From: Trachythela sp. YZ-2020
Taxonomy: Eukaryota > Cnidaria > Anthozoa > Malacalcyonacea > Clavulariidae
DNA: 64,000 nucleotides
Assembly: GCA_016169945.1 (NCBI GenBank)
Contig: JADLSH010000318.1
Location: 2,204,501 to 2,268,500 of the forward strand
Direction: 5' to 3'
Part shown: in pieces, positions 23,766-34,640 of the stretch
Position numbering within the stretch: the first letter of the stretch is position 1
How the letters are laid out: each line of letters starts with the position of its first letter
Made by a program: the position numbers and the translations under genes
Notes under the pieces: model-generated
What the model saw: the letters and a program-made list of their open reading frames with translations, nothing else
The model's database searches: none
Told to the model about the DNA's origin: nothing

Positions 23766-25131
23766 CATAGTGGAAAGTTCGTTATCCATCCGCCGAATAT
23801 TTACGCCAGAAATTTGAATTCAATTATCTGTACGCCATGGGGCAACCGTTGGTGTTTGCGCCGACGCACGCGTCCCTGGTAGGGGGTTCGGGGGCATGCC
23901 CCCCGGGAAATTATTTTATTTTTATTACTCGGGCCACCTATGGTGGATCCGAGTCTAGGTTTCGGTGGCTTTATAATATAATATAATATAATATATAAAG
24001 ATTTATACAGCGCTTAAATTATATAAAATATTCCAAAGCGCTTTACAACAATGAAGTTCTACTATATACAAGCAGCTAAAATATTAAGAATTAAGGTATA
24101 AGTGTCTATAAATCTAAAAGTTAGAATCGAAAGCTTTCTTAAAAAGGAAAGTCTTTAATTGAGATTTAAAACAGTCAATTGTTTTACTATTTCTAATACC
24201 ATAAGGTAGCATGTTCCAAATTGACGGAGCTGCATGCACAAATGCTCGATCACCAAGAGTCTTGGCTCTAGTTTTTGGGATAAAAAGTAGTCCCTGATCA
24301 TCAGATCTCAGTTGGTAACAGCAGTTCGGTTTTTCTAACAACAGTTCCATAATGTAGCCTGGCGCCATCCCATGGAGAGCTTTATATACCAGGAGTGCAA
24401 TTTTAAAATCAACACGAAACTTAACAGGCAGCCAGTGAAGGTGCATCAGGACAGGGGTAATATGAGCGCATCTTGGTATAAGACACGTCACTCTAGCAGC
24501 GGCATTGAGAACTCGTTGAAGACGCTGAAGTTGGGCTTTCCTGTATTTTTATTTTTTTTCGGGTCGACAGCATTAGTCTCCCGGCCGCGCGATGCAAGAG
24601 CGTATACGCTCATCTAGGGGCTCACGTTAAAATAGGTAGGGGGTCCGGGGGCATCCCCCGGGAAATTTTGAATTATAGGGTCTCGGAAATGGCATTTCCC
24701 GCATTCTGAGAGACGTTTTGAGAGAAATCCAACGGGGTAATATAGTATTTTAATAAGAATTGTAGTATTTTATGCAAACGACACAAAAATATCCAATGTT
24801 CCCTTATTATCCATTTATCCCTCGAAGACCATAGTCATCCACGATACTCTGTTTTTATCGACAAAGACTTTCAAAGACTCAAACAAAACACACAGACACA
24901 CACAAAGTATGGATTTTATTGTTTTTATTTTTTGGCTAGATTTACTAACGTACAAGACTTATGAAATAACAGAAAGTACGCCAGAGTGATACGAATCGAC
25001 GCCATCCAAAAAATCACGCCACGCCAACTCGTTTACGCCAAAATCAAGATTACTTTTACGCCAACTTTGGCGTAATACACGAAACTCCACGCCGAATATA
25101 TTCGGCGTAACATACGAACTTTCCACTATGG
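23766..25131. mobile_element. TACGCC-rich DNA element nested in the left arm of foldback Y
   Basis: Ends CCATAGTGGAAAGTTCGT and its near-perfect complement. CTACTTTA is duplicated at 23,758-23,765 and 25,132-25,139, and the unbroken target is visible in the right arm of Y (near 25,900-25,910). TACGCC words cluster at both ends in both orientations, as in 15,489-15,949. It holds a LINE fragment and no transposase. Confidence 0.9.
23960..24545 (-). pseudogene. LINE fragment (CR1/L2-like 3' end)
   Basis: Minus-strand polymerase C terminus: LQRLQRVLNAAARVTCLIPR, LHWLPVKFRVDFKIALLVYK, LHGMAPGYI, RAFVHAAPSIWNMLPYGIR and LKTFLFKKAFDSNF, then a 3' UTR with AAAGCGCTTTGGA and GCGCTGTATAAATC, ending in a TATAT-rich tail near 23,975. 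This is a typical 5'-truncated L2/CR1 copy, inside the 23,766-25,131 element. Confidence 0.85.
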
Positions 25132-26003
25132 CTACTTTATTATAGATTGTATTACAGAATCCTAGTTTTTTCGCTTTTTTGCCTTTTAAACGTATCTGGC
25201 CGGGCCAGTTTTACTATCACAAAGATAGAAGCACACGAGAAGAAATTTGAGCAAAAAATTTGGAGTATTATGGCTTTATAACGCCGTGAAACTGGATTTA
25301 CAAGTTCGAAGGAGTGAACAGCCACATGTTAGCGATGTTTTGTTTATGATATTTCAATTCAAAATCCACTCAAAATATTAGAATTACTGCTACTGGACGA
25401 AGGCACTCTAGGAATGAAATGAACCAGCTCAGCTGCAGTCAGCTGCAGTATGAACAAAAGCGTGAATGTGGTAAGCTTTTAAAACAGGAATTAGGAACAG
25501 TGCTACACTGGTTCAATATTCACGTACTGAAATGAACACATATTAAGTTAATAACCTATTTAATTCCTGTTTTAAAAACTTACCACATTCACGCTTTTGT
25601 TCATACTGCAGCTGAGCTGGTTCATTTCATCAAATGCCTTGAGTGCCTTCGTCCAGTAGCAGTAATTCTATATTTTGAGTGGATTTTGAATTGAAATATC
25701 ATAAACAAAACATCGCGAACATGCGGCTGTTCACTCCTTCGAACGTGTAAATCCAGTTTCACGGCGTTATAAAACCATAATACTCCAAATTTTTTGCTCA
25801 AATTTCTTCTCGTGTGCTTCTATCTTTGTGATAGTAAAACTGGCCCGGCCAGAAACGTTTAAAAGGCAAAAAAAGCAAAATTCTGTAATACTATCTATAA
25901 TAAAGTAGGGCCTCAGAATCGGGTGGCGGCACTGATCGGCCGCTTGACTTCCGGCTTCACTTTTGACAAGAGATGCGTTATCCAGCCTATATTCAGATCA
26001 GTG

Positions 26004-28911
26004 ACTAGGTCTCGCTGGAGTTTTGGGCCAGGCAATATGGCGTCGTTTAAACATTTTCTCTTGTCTTTCGCTGCGGCGTCGTACACAATACGGACTTTGG
26101 TCGTTGTTCTGTCTTCTTTAATGACAGGGAAGTGAGGGAGTAGCCATTGTTCTTCCTCTTTCAAAGGCACTTTGTGAACATAATTCTTGTCAACATAATC
26201 CTCGATTATTTTGTTATAGCCTGATGCAACGTCCTGGTTCTTCTTCATCAACGACTTCTCCAGGTTCTTCAATCTTGAATATGCCATTTCAAAGTTATTT
26301 TCAAATGTTGGTTCTCCTTTCTTCCAAGGTACACCAATCTCGTACTTCCCATCGTTAACCATCTGTGTTTTCTCTGCAATCTTTATTGCCGTCAGTTCGT
26401 CTGGGGTCCAAGTTTGGACATCACTGTCTTTGATTCCTAAGGACTCTAGCTCCCAAAACATTCTAAGCAAGTCATTTGTTTCTTTCAAGTCCACATCATG
26501 GTTATGATATGTACGAGTTGAATGATGAGAATGTGTCTTATATTGCAGGTTAGACTCAAGAGTAGGACCAAAACAAACCCAACCAAGGTTTGTCTGTCTG
26601 GCAATTGGATCATTCGCACCATCACCAGGGACTTCTCGCAGGATCTGATGGAAGACTGGATTGTCGCTACCGATTAGCACATCAATTTGTTGTCGCCTGG
26701 AAACCTTCTCAAATGGGATGTACTTCAGATGGGGCCACTGATCTTTGATCTCACTCCATTGGATTGCTGGGGTGTCACCGGCAATGTTGTCGAGAACATT
26801 GGCTTCAATTCTTGCGCAAAAACCACCATTCATGTTAGCTATTGACAGTTCGACCCTACGAGACAGTTTCTTTACCTCAGTTCCAGCGGTTCCAGAGATG
26901 GTTAAATTCTGTATTCGGCCTTCGAGTTGTAATTCTTCAGCAGCGTCCTCTGTAATATATGATCCCGTCGAACATGGGTCTAACATGACATTAACTTTTA
27001 ACTTCTTCGAGCGATTCACAATAAGGGCTGGTAGAACCATCAGCGACACATGTTCCATTTGATTGGCAATATATGTCTTGTTATTGGTCACTTTGGTCTC
27101 ATCGTCATCTGCAGGTGTTGTGTATGATTGTTCGCCATCAGGTTTCTTCAGGTCTCTAGCTTCTTTCCCATTTGTGTACCGATTGGAATCATGTAAATAA
27201 CTGCTGTGCCATGTACTCTCACAACCATTGATACCACATTTTCGGCTTCTAGGACAGTTCTTACTCAAGTGGCCTGCTGCCAAGCATCGAAAACAACGAC
27301 CATTTTTTGCTACAAGTTCTTTGCGTTGGGTAACCGCAAGTCGCTTGAATTTCTGACACACCCACGGTGGGTGATCTGTGCACTTGTCCACTATGCATCC
27401 TCTACGATTACCTGTAGTGGTGAAGCCTCGGTTATATCGTCTGTCATCAGGTTTAGTATTCCTCTTCTTGTTGAACTCCCCGGTCTCTTCCATGGCTTCG
27501 TCCATTATTTCTACTCGTGTCTCAATCCATTGTACTAGCTTTTCAAAGCTGTCGTCTTCGTTGTGTTCATATAACCAATACTTATATGCTCTGACATCTT
27601 CTTCAGGAAGCTTTTCCTTCACTGTAAGGTTGTGGTGTTGGCTTCTCATCTCTCCATCTGGGTCATCCTCTTGAAGGGCGATAAGTATTCTGTCTAGAAT
27701 GGCCAATAACTCTTCCAGGTCTGTGAGATTATGTCGACGAATCTTTGGCAATAACCTTAATGTTGTTAAATGTGTCAGAGTTTGTCTTCGTTTTCCGCCA
27801 TATTTTTTCTTCAATTTCTCTTTGGCGCGTTCATATGCTTTTTGGGAAAAACCAAGATCTCTCACCGTCTCTAAGGCCTTTCCTCGTAGACTGCCTTGAA
27901 GTCTCAGCATCTTCTCTCTAACAGGGATATCAGCATCATCCACAACTGAAGTGAAGGCAGCATTCCATGGCTCAAATTTTGTCTTATCCTCTCCGGAAAA
28001 TATGGGTAGCTCGACACCTTTAAGGTGTACTCTCTTTGACTTTGCTGCGATTGTTACAGGAGGTTCTTGAACCGTTGTACTAACTTGTTGACCAATGTTT
28101 TTGGTGTGTGGTGGCAGTTTCTTAGGTATTTTGTCTTCTTGCATTTCTTCAATACTAGCAGCTTTTGCTCTGGCTTCATTTAGCATGGCAATGGAACGAG
28201 CATCTTTAATTCTTTTTTGGTTCATTTCAAACATGTCTGTCTTTTGTTTTAAATCTTGTTCAAGAGTTCTTTGTTCTTGTTCAAGTCTATCCAGTCTTTC
28301 TTGTGCTTCCTTGGCTTGTCGTTGCTTTATTTTAGCTGATGAAGAAAGTATGGATACTTTTGAAAACTTTGTTTTACTTGATGACACATTGCTGGACCAG
28401 TTTGAAGCTAAGTCTGACTCTTTTTCTCCATTGAAAAGTCTTTCGTCCAATTGCTCATTAGCACGTTTGAAAGTGTTGTCTACTTCATATCCCATATCCG
28501 TTAGTTCTTGGTCTAATTTGTCAATGATATCGTCTATATTTGTCGGTTCCGCTTCGTCTGTCACTACAATCGCCGTTTTAATACACGTAATTATCTCTTG
28601 GACAACTGTATATTCGATTTTACCTTGTGCATCGCTCGCAAAATGCTTGTTTTGCTGCTTCGGTTGCCTGTTACTTGGTCATATGCTGATATCAAGTCCT
28701 CAAGATGACTTTTTGCATTCGAAAATCGAACAAATCCGGCTTCCTTTCGCTTTAAAAGCGTTTGATATCGTTTGTTTCCTTGACTGGCTTTAATGGGGTC
28801 ATTTTCCGGGCTTTTAGTCACGTTTTTACTCGCACTATCGTCATTCTTCTCGTCTAATTTTGCTCCCAAGTCGTCGTTAATTTCTTCTCCCAAGTCATTG
28901 TTTACACTCAT
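26004..28911 (-). pseudogene. BEL/Pao gag, protease and start of reverse transcriptase
   Basis: Starts MSVNNDLGEEINDDLG at 28,911. A single frameshift near 28,610 moves reading into a long open frame down to the foldback insertion. Domains in order: a coiled, charged gag N terminus; the gag core (GVELPIFSGEDKTKFEPWN); zinc knuckles (CFRCLAAGHLSKNC and neighbours); a retroviral-type aspartic protease (VMLDPCSTGSYITEDAAE); and the start of the polymerase (VRIVYDAAAKDKRKCLNDAI). The last about 30 residues of the apparent frame belong to foldback Y, not to BEL. Confidence 0.85.
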
Positions 28912-28992
28912 CGTATTGTCGTATTTACGCCTTCTGTCGCTTTGAAACTCTTGTTTTCACTTATCTGCCGATCCGACAACGAAGGACCACTT

Positions 28993-29195
28993 TGTTCTCA
29001 AACAGAACAAGCCCAAACACCGAACAAAAGAATTAAAAAACAAGGTTTTCTTTGACATTTATTAACGAAAAGTATAAAAAATATATTACAAAAAAAAACA
29101 CACTATCACATTTTCGACCCAGTCTTTTTGCTCGGCCAAGTTCGAACTGACGTCACATTTTCCGGGGGGCAATCAATCGGAAACGTTCAGAAACA
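28993..29195 (-). repeat. BEL/Pao 5' LTR (full length)
   Basis: 203 bases, TGTTCTC...GAAACA on the plus strand, followed by the CCTGC duplication. It contains TGACGTCA-like and polyadenylation-like AT-rich blocks. Confidence 0.85.
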
Positions 29196-30952
29196 CCTGC
29201 TTCCTGGAAATTGGCTAATATCTGCCCAATGGTAAACAAGTGATTGATGTTAATAAAGACCTTAGACCCATATCCCTTACCTCAACACTATGTAAAATTG
29301 CCGAAGATGCCATTATAGAACACGATCTAAAACCGGCATTAATGGATCGCCTGGATTGTAATAAATTTGGTTTCATACCAGGTTCTAATACCACGTTGGC
29401 GTTAATCGCTCTAATCCATCGTTGGTCGGAGACAGTAGACAAAGAGGGCGGATGTGTGCGATCATTGGTTACAGATTACCGGAAAGCTTTCGATCTTATC
29501 GACCATAATGTTCTTTATGCGAAACTTCTAGAAATAGGTCTTAAACCATCAACCTTAAATTGGATCTCAGATTTTTTGAGAGGAAGATTACAGAGGGTAA
29601 AGCTTTCCTCGAAAATCTTCTCAAACTGGAAACCTGTAAATGCTGGTGTCCCGCAAGGGACTAAGCTTGGCCCATGGCTTTTTTTACTCATGATCAACGA
29701 CCTCGTAATTTCCAACGATCAATTTGATGGGGATATGATGAAATATGCGGATGACACTAATGTCTCAGAATACATTGTTGATCACGCAGATAACAGTTCC
29801 ATGCAAGAGGTAACAGATTCTATTGTCGACTGGTCTCAAAGAAATAAATTCCAGCTTAATCCTACAAAATGTAAAGAATTTGTTGTGTCTTTTAAACGGA
29901 ATCAACCTATCTTTCCTCCCATTATTATTAATGGATCACAGATTGAACGAGTAGAGAAACTGTCGATCCTCGGTTTATCTATTACAAGGGATTTAAAATG
30001 GAAGGAACATGTGGACAAAATAGTAAATAAGGCATCGAAGCGAATCTATTTGTTAAAACAGCTTAAAAGGTTTGGACTTGACGCTGGTGATCTAAAGTGC
30101 TTTTATGTCGCTTCAATAAGGTCGATACTTGAATACTCATGTCAGGTCTTCCACTATAGCTTACCACAATATTTGTCAGATGTAATTGAAAAGATACAAA
30201 AGAGAGCGCTACGTATCATTTACCCTCAACTATCCTATGAAGATGCTCTAGTCATGTTGGGTCTAAAGACTTTACACGCACGAAGGGGTGATCTATGTAA
30301 TAAACTTTTTAATTCAATTTTAAACGATGAGGATCATAAACTTCGTAATTTACTGCCACCTAAAGTGACATCTAAATATAATCTTAGGAATCATAGTCTT
30401 TTTAACATTCCAAAATACCGTACCAATAGATTTAGAGATACATTTATAATATCAAGTCTAATAAATTTGTAAATGGTCGGTATTTTAACACCGTGCGTAC
30501 CAATAGTTTAGTGATAATTTTATAAAATGTTTAATAATTTTCTAAATACTTGTAAAAATGCTTTGTATATAAATCATGTAATTCAGCTCCATGGCTGCTA
30601 GATGATTTCATTAAACGAATTATCTATTTACGGATTATCTATCTATCTGCATGAAGACGCCAGACTGTAGTGTTGAAAAATTGGGTTGTGAATGTAATTG
30701 TTCGGTAATTACATTAATTTACTTCAACCAAAGTAGGGAAATATGTCTGATATTATATCTGGTTTGCAGTGAGCTCACAAACATTACATTTTCAATGTAT
30801 TTGGGTTTTTAGGGTGATACCTCACATAAACCACTTCATCTTAAAAATGTTTGTCGACCTGGTCGAAATACGATTCAAATTACAGTCACTGCTCGCTGCT
30901 GTGTAAGTATTGTGAAAATGTATCTCCAAAGTTAGGTTGTTAGGGTGTTGGT

Positions 30953-31290
30953 AGCACTGTGGTTATTGCATGTGTCTTTCACCTCTGTGACCGGGGTACG
31001 ATTCCTGCAATATGCAGTTGTCAGATTATAATTTCCACTCAGTCACATGTGAGAAGAGTGCTTCCAGTTTGATTAGCAGATTTTAGTAACACTTGAATAT
31101 GTCCCTTACTGAACCTCTAGGTAGAACAGTTTAAAACTGATGGAGCTATCCAGTATAAAGTTAGTTTTTAAGTTTCCTCCGGCCTGTAGTAACACTGGAT
31201 CAACAAGGGATGTTCCTTACTGGACCTCTTGGAAGAACAGTTTAGAAATGATAGAACTATCCAATATAAAGTTAATTTAGTGTGAATGTA
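30953..31290 (+). mobile_element. tRNA-derived SINE with two tandem tails
   Basis: The head shows an A-box-like TGGTAGCACTGTGG and a B-box-like GGTACGATTCC spaced as in a tRNA, followed by the family body and two copies of the ~115-bp tail. It sits between two ZMIZ exons, ending just before the acceptor at 31,320. Related heads lie at 49,290 and, inverted, near 52,640. Confidence 0.7.
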
Positions 31291-31752
31291 TTCCTTAATA
31301 ATAATAATATATTATTTCAGTCTCACTTATTCGTCTTACAACTGGTTCATCGCCCATCAGTGAAGTCTATACTTGATGGTCTTTTAACGAAACGGCTCCT
31401 GCCTGCTACTCATTGTATTACAAAAAGTAAGTGTTCCTTTATTTTAGATCTCAAAGCAAATGTTTAATAGATAGACCTTATCGGATCAGTCAGCTAACCA
31501 GTCAATTAGCCAGTTAGTTCATCGTCAGTCATAATGATCTTACCCTTTTTCTCTCGCAGTAAAACGTCATTTCGCCTCTCTGCAAAATCTCGGAGTCAAT
31601 GATGGCGGGATTGAACAAACTGAGGAAAAGGTTTCGTTAAAATGTCCGATCACTCAACGAAGAATTACGTTGCCTGCCCGAGGACATGATTGCAGGCATA
31701 TACAGGTACTGTTTATGTTAAATATGCTAATTTAGTCATGAATAAATTAAGA

Positions 31753-31893
31753 CATCAACACCATCATTATCACCAGTACCATCATCACTATTATCACCAC
31801 CATCATCACTATCATCACCACCATCATCACTATCATCACCACCGTCATCATCATCACCATACCATCATAATAACAATCACCACCATCATTAAT
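31753..31893. repeat. CAT/CAC microsatellite in ZMIZ copy B intron
   Basis: About 140 bases of ATC/CAC/CAT triplets between the two SP-RING exons. Confidence 0.9.
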
Positions 31894-32308
31894 CTTACTG
31901 TTCTATACTCTTCAATTGTAGTGTTTTGATCTGGAATCCTATCTGAAACTGAACGTGGAGAGAGGCAGCTGGGAGTGTCCCGTGTGCAAGTATGTATTTA
32001 TTTACTGGTGAAAAGGGGAGGGGGTAGAGGCTGGCTCTTTTGACAATTAGAACGATGGGGAAGAGAGGGAGCCCCCCTTTGGTAATAGTTCTTCTTCTAC
32101 GAATAACGCAAAACACATTTGGAGGAGAATGACAGAAGACAAGAGAGGTTGCATCTTTCGCCATTGTTGTCTCTCCTATAGAATGTAAGTTAGTTTATTG
32201 TAGCGTGGGTCTTGATGAGGATATTTTTTTTGTTTTCAGCAAGACAGCAGTGTTGGAGTTGATGGAAGTTGATCAGTACATTTTGGACATTTTATCGACT
32301 TTGAGAAG

Positions 32309-33352
32309 GTAAGTCAGTTTGTATTCAGTATATTATAAGGTAATCTTCAAATTCAATATGTGAATTAAGAACTAGATAAGTTTTTGAAACTGTAAATTTC
32401 AAATTGTTTTAATTCATATATTGAATTTCAAGATGACCTTATTCTTCGGAATCTGTTTCTTCAGTATTCTAATCTGTTTCTTCAGTATTCTAATCAGTCA
32501 CGTTTGTGATGTACAACGGAAAAAGTTGCTCACATTTTAGTAGATTGATTTTGGTGTGTTTGTGACGCAGTGGTATGCAGTTGCATCTGAGAGTAGACGT
32601 TTTCTTAGGGTACTCGGCTCTCCTACAAGCTAGTGAACAAATGTTTAAAGGGCAATGTACCTCAATTTTAACCAACTCTCTTTTATATGTACCTAAAGTT
32701 AAATTGGAAGCAGGAAAGAAGTCGTTCTACTATAACGGCTGCATTGTTTTTAATAAACTATCAAACACTCATTCTTAACAATTAACTTTTAAAACCAATT
32801 TCTATATAGTGATGATTAATGTATTTATAATATTGTAGATTTTTTAACTTAGTATTTTTACCTATATTTATTAATATTAGAATGTGGGGCACCTATTGGT
32901 AACAGTATTTTTTGTAATGCTGAAAAGTTTTGTCCTACTAAAATAAAGTTTTCAATTCAATTCATGTAGTAACACTAGACCATTCAAAGATGGCCCTCTC
33001 CATTAGGGAAAACAGTTTAGAACTAATAGAGCTATGCAGCATTAAAAAGTTTAGTTTAGTTTAGGTTTCCTTCTGTAGTAACACTGGACCAAGAAGGGAT
33101 GCTCCTTATTGGACCTTTAAAGAGACCAGTGATAGAGCTATTCTCTTCCTGTAGTAACGCTGGACCAGTAAGATCTAGTCGCTAGGTTTAAGACATGTTA
33201 TTATAATTATATATCTGAAAGACAATCAGGACAAATGTGAGTAATACCCCGTTGTACCCCTGTTTGATCCCCATCTATTTGCGTAATACCCCGTTGTACC
33301 CTATATACGAAAGTGGTGTGTCAATTATTGTGACGTCATTGTTCCATTCTAG
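32309..33352. other. ZMIZ copy B intron with SINE tails
   Basis: It starts at a good GTAAGT donor. SINE tail units occupy about 32,960-33,170. The 67-residue open frame at 32,575-32,778 ends in CFYYNGCIVFNKLSNTH-like sequence reminiscent of LINE C termini (short KLPNSI-type region), but it is too short to assign. Confidence 0.4.
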
Positions 33353-33648
33353 TTCTGGCACGGAAGAAATCACAATCGATGCCAACAGTCAGTGGTTCCC
33401 AGTGCCTGTGAAACTGGACATCAAAGAAGAGGGTACGTATTTGGGATTTATCTATATTATTTTACTTTTTGGATATCCTATCAAAGGAAAAACAATGTCA
33501 AAAGTCAAAACAATGTGTAACTGGATGGCATGGAGTGACAATGGAACATTCTGATCACTGGATCGCACTATTGTTATGCCAAGTGTTATGCAAAGGGCAA
33601 TTAAAAACAGCCAAATTGATATTAAAATATGACATTTTTCTCTCGCAG

Positions 33649-34187
33649 GGAACCCTGCTAAACGCCAGAAGACATGTGACAACCCTGGTCCTATAAACAG
33701 CCCTCCTATGAACAGAGGGGGAGCTTTCCCTGGTCTCCCCGCCCCGGTTTCTATGCCATCTGATAGAGTTATCCAGTATAAATATGTTTGGTTTGGTTTG
33801 GTTTGGTTTGGTTTTCTCCTGTAGTAACACTGGATCAATAAGATATGTCCTCTACTGCAGCTCTAGGAAGAACAGTTTAGATCTGATAGAGTTATCCAGT
33901 ATAAATATAGTTAGTTTGGTTTGGTTTAGGTTTCCTCCTGTAGTAACACTGGATCAATAAGATATGTCCCTTACTGGACCTCTAGGAAGAACAGTTTAGA
34001 ACTGATAGAAATATCCAGTATAAATAAAGTTAGTGTAGTTTAGATTTCCTTCTCTTGGTTATAAATTTCAAATACCTCTCTCGTTTCCAGCAGCTCACAT
34101 TGGTCAAGTACCTACCCCGATTCCAATGGTATCAAGTCCTCATACACCACAACCTGTGATCTCTACAGCTAACACTACTACAACTAA
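33649..34187 (+). pseudogene. Damaged ZMIZ 3' exons in copy B
   Basis: The AKRQK exon begins normally at 33,649 and is cut after about 120 bases. The Pro/Thr-rich exon lacks its first 24 bases and stops at about 34,187, at ACTACTACAACTAAT, where the inversion begins. The terminal acidic exon (A 1,922-2,011) is missing altogether. Confidence 0.85.
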
Positions 34188-34640
34188 TCTCACTATCGTG
34201 CAGCAAATGGTTGTCAACCTGCAGTTATCAGAGTGAGAAAATAATGGTAATTCTTTTCATTATATGGTAGTCTACTAGTCTTGTATTTGGTGGCAATAAA
34301 TGAGATATTTAGTTCAAGTTTCTTGCTCCTAAAAGTGTCAAAATTTCTGAAGTTGACTACCATCTGCTGCCCTGTACCGCTTACGAAAACTCAGTATAAA
34401 CGTGTTTTACATGCACGCATTTCAAGCAAACCAAAAACCCAGGATAAATTATCATACCTTAATCTTACATCTCCTGACCCAATATATTTTTAAATGCCTA
34501 GCGTAAATCCTTCTGAAGTAATATCCTCCGTTTTCTTAACACCATCACTTGACAGAGTACTACCATCCAGACATGCTGCAGGGCTCGCTGCAGGGGTATT
34601 AGGTCCAGCCGTGACAGTCGAGACTGGTGTGTTGCCTAGT
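34188..34640 (-). repeat. Inverted segment of copy B
   Basis: Read backwards it equals copy A 3,565 down to about 3,265, then jumps to A about 1,412 down to 1,284. The exon part (CCTTCTGAAGTAATATCCTC onwards) is an antisense ZMIZ exon with a small internal deletion. Confidence 0.85.

Larger units (their letters stand above)
23651..26003. mobile_element. Long foldback element Y inserted in BEL/Pao polymerase
   Basis: The ends CACTGATCTGAATATAGGCT are mirrored exactly. ACTAGGTC is duplicated at 23,643-23,650 and 26,004-26,011. Arms of about 450-475 bases pair almost perfectly around a loop near 25,500-25,560. The left arm is interrupted by 23,766-25,131. Apart from that insertion it has no coding sequence. 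The TIR relates it to element X. Confidence 0.9.
20536..29195 (-). mobile_element. BEL/Pao LTR retrotransposon (degraded, with nested insertions)
   Basis: It is bounded by LTRs of the form TG...CA and by a 5-bp target duplication CCTGC at 20,531-20,535 and 29,196-29,200. The right LTR (28,993-29,195, 5' in element sense) is 203 bp; the left (20,536-20,671) is 136 bp and lacks an internal block. Next to the 3' LTR is a purine tract GGGAGGGGGA on the minus strand; inside the 5' LTR a primer-site-like TGGTCCTTCG follows after three bases. Gene order on the minus strand is gag, protease, reverse transcriptase, RNase H, integrase. Foldback Y is inserted in the polymerase, and frameshifts and a CTTT microsatellite also break the frame, so the copy is inactive. 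Confidence 0.9.
20345..30640 (+). pseudogene. CR1/jockey-like non-LTR retrotransposon, split by a BEL/Pao insertion
   Basis: The plus-strand reverse transcriptase starts at about 20,345 (CLSEEDVFAYLNRVKPEKSS, GPDCLPNW, FKENQVPA) and resumes at 29,201 after the BEL/Pao element, running to a stop at 30,470. The second part has the fingers motif RPISLTSTLCKIAED, YRKAFDLIDHNVL, the GVPQGTKLGPWLFLLMINDL block, the catalytic KYADDTN motif and the usual C-terminal HARRGDLCNKLF region. The junction is exact: removing 20,536-29,200 rejoins the frame at NQVPA/SWKLANI. The 3' end has AT-rich sequence and ATCTATCT-type tail repeats (to about 30,645). ORF1 and the endonuclease are absent, so it was 5'-truncated before the BEL insertion. 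Confidence 0.85.
12478..33824 (+). pseudogene. ZMIZ1: ZMIZ-type SP-RING protein, copy B (3'-damaged)
   Basis: Nine exons read in frame on the plus strand: 12478-12616, 18635-18749, 30813-30902, 31321-31426, 31560-31705, 31922-31989, 32240-32308, 33353-33432 and 33649 onwards. They encode the ZMIZ core: [80 protein letters not shown], then the SP-RING ([40 protein letters not shown]) with its Cys/His zinc ligands, and the MEVDQYILDILSTLR helix. All splice sites up to 33,432 are standard and the frame is open, so this part could still be expressed. The next exon is cut at 33,768 and runs into SINE sequence with a stop at 33,822-33,824; later exons are partly inverted and the terminal exon is absent. 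The acidic C-terminal tail seen in copy A is therefore lost. N-terminal exons before 12,478 were not found. Introns two and three are inflated by transposons (6 kb and 12 kb). Confidence 0.8.

Noticed and set aside
28095..28793. 232-residue plus-strand frame
   Set aside because: It is antisense to the BEL/Pao gag region and has low-complexity Ser/Leu content.
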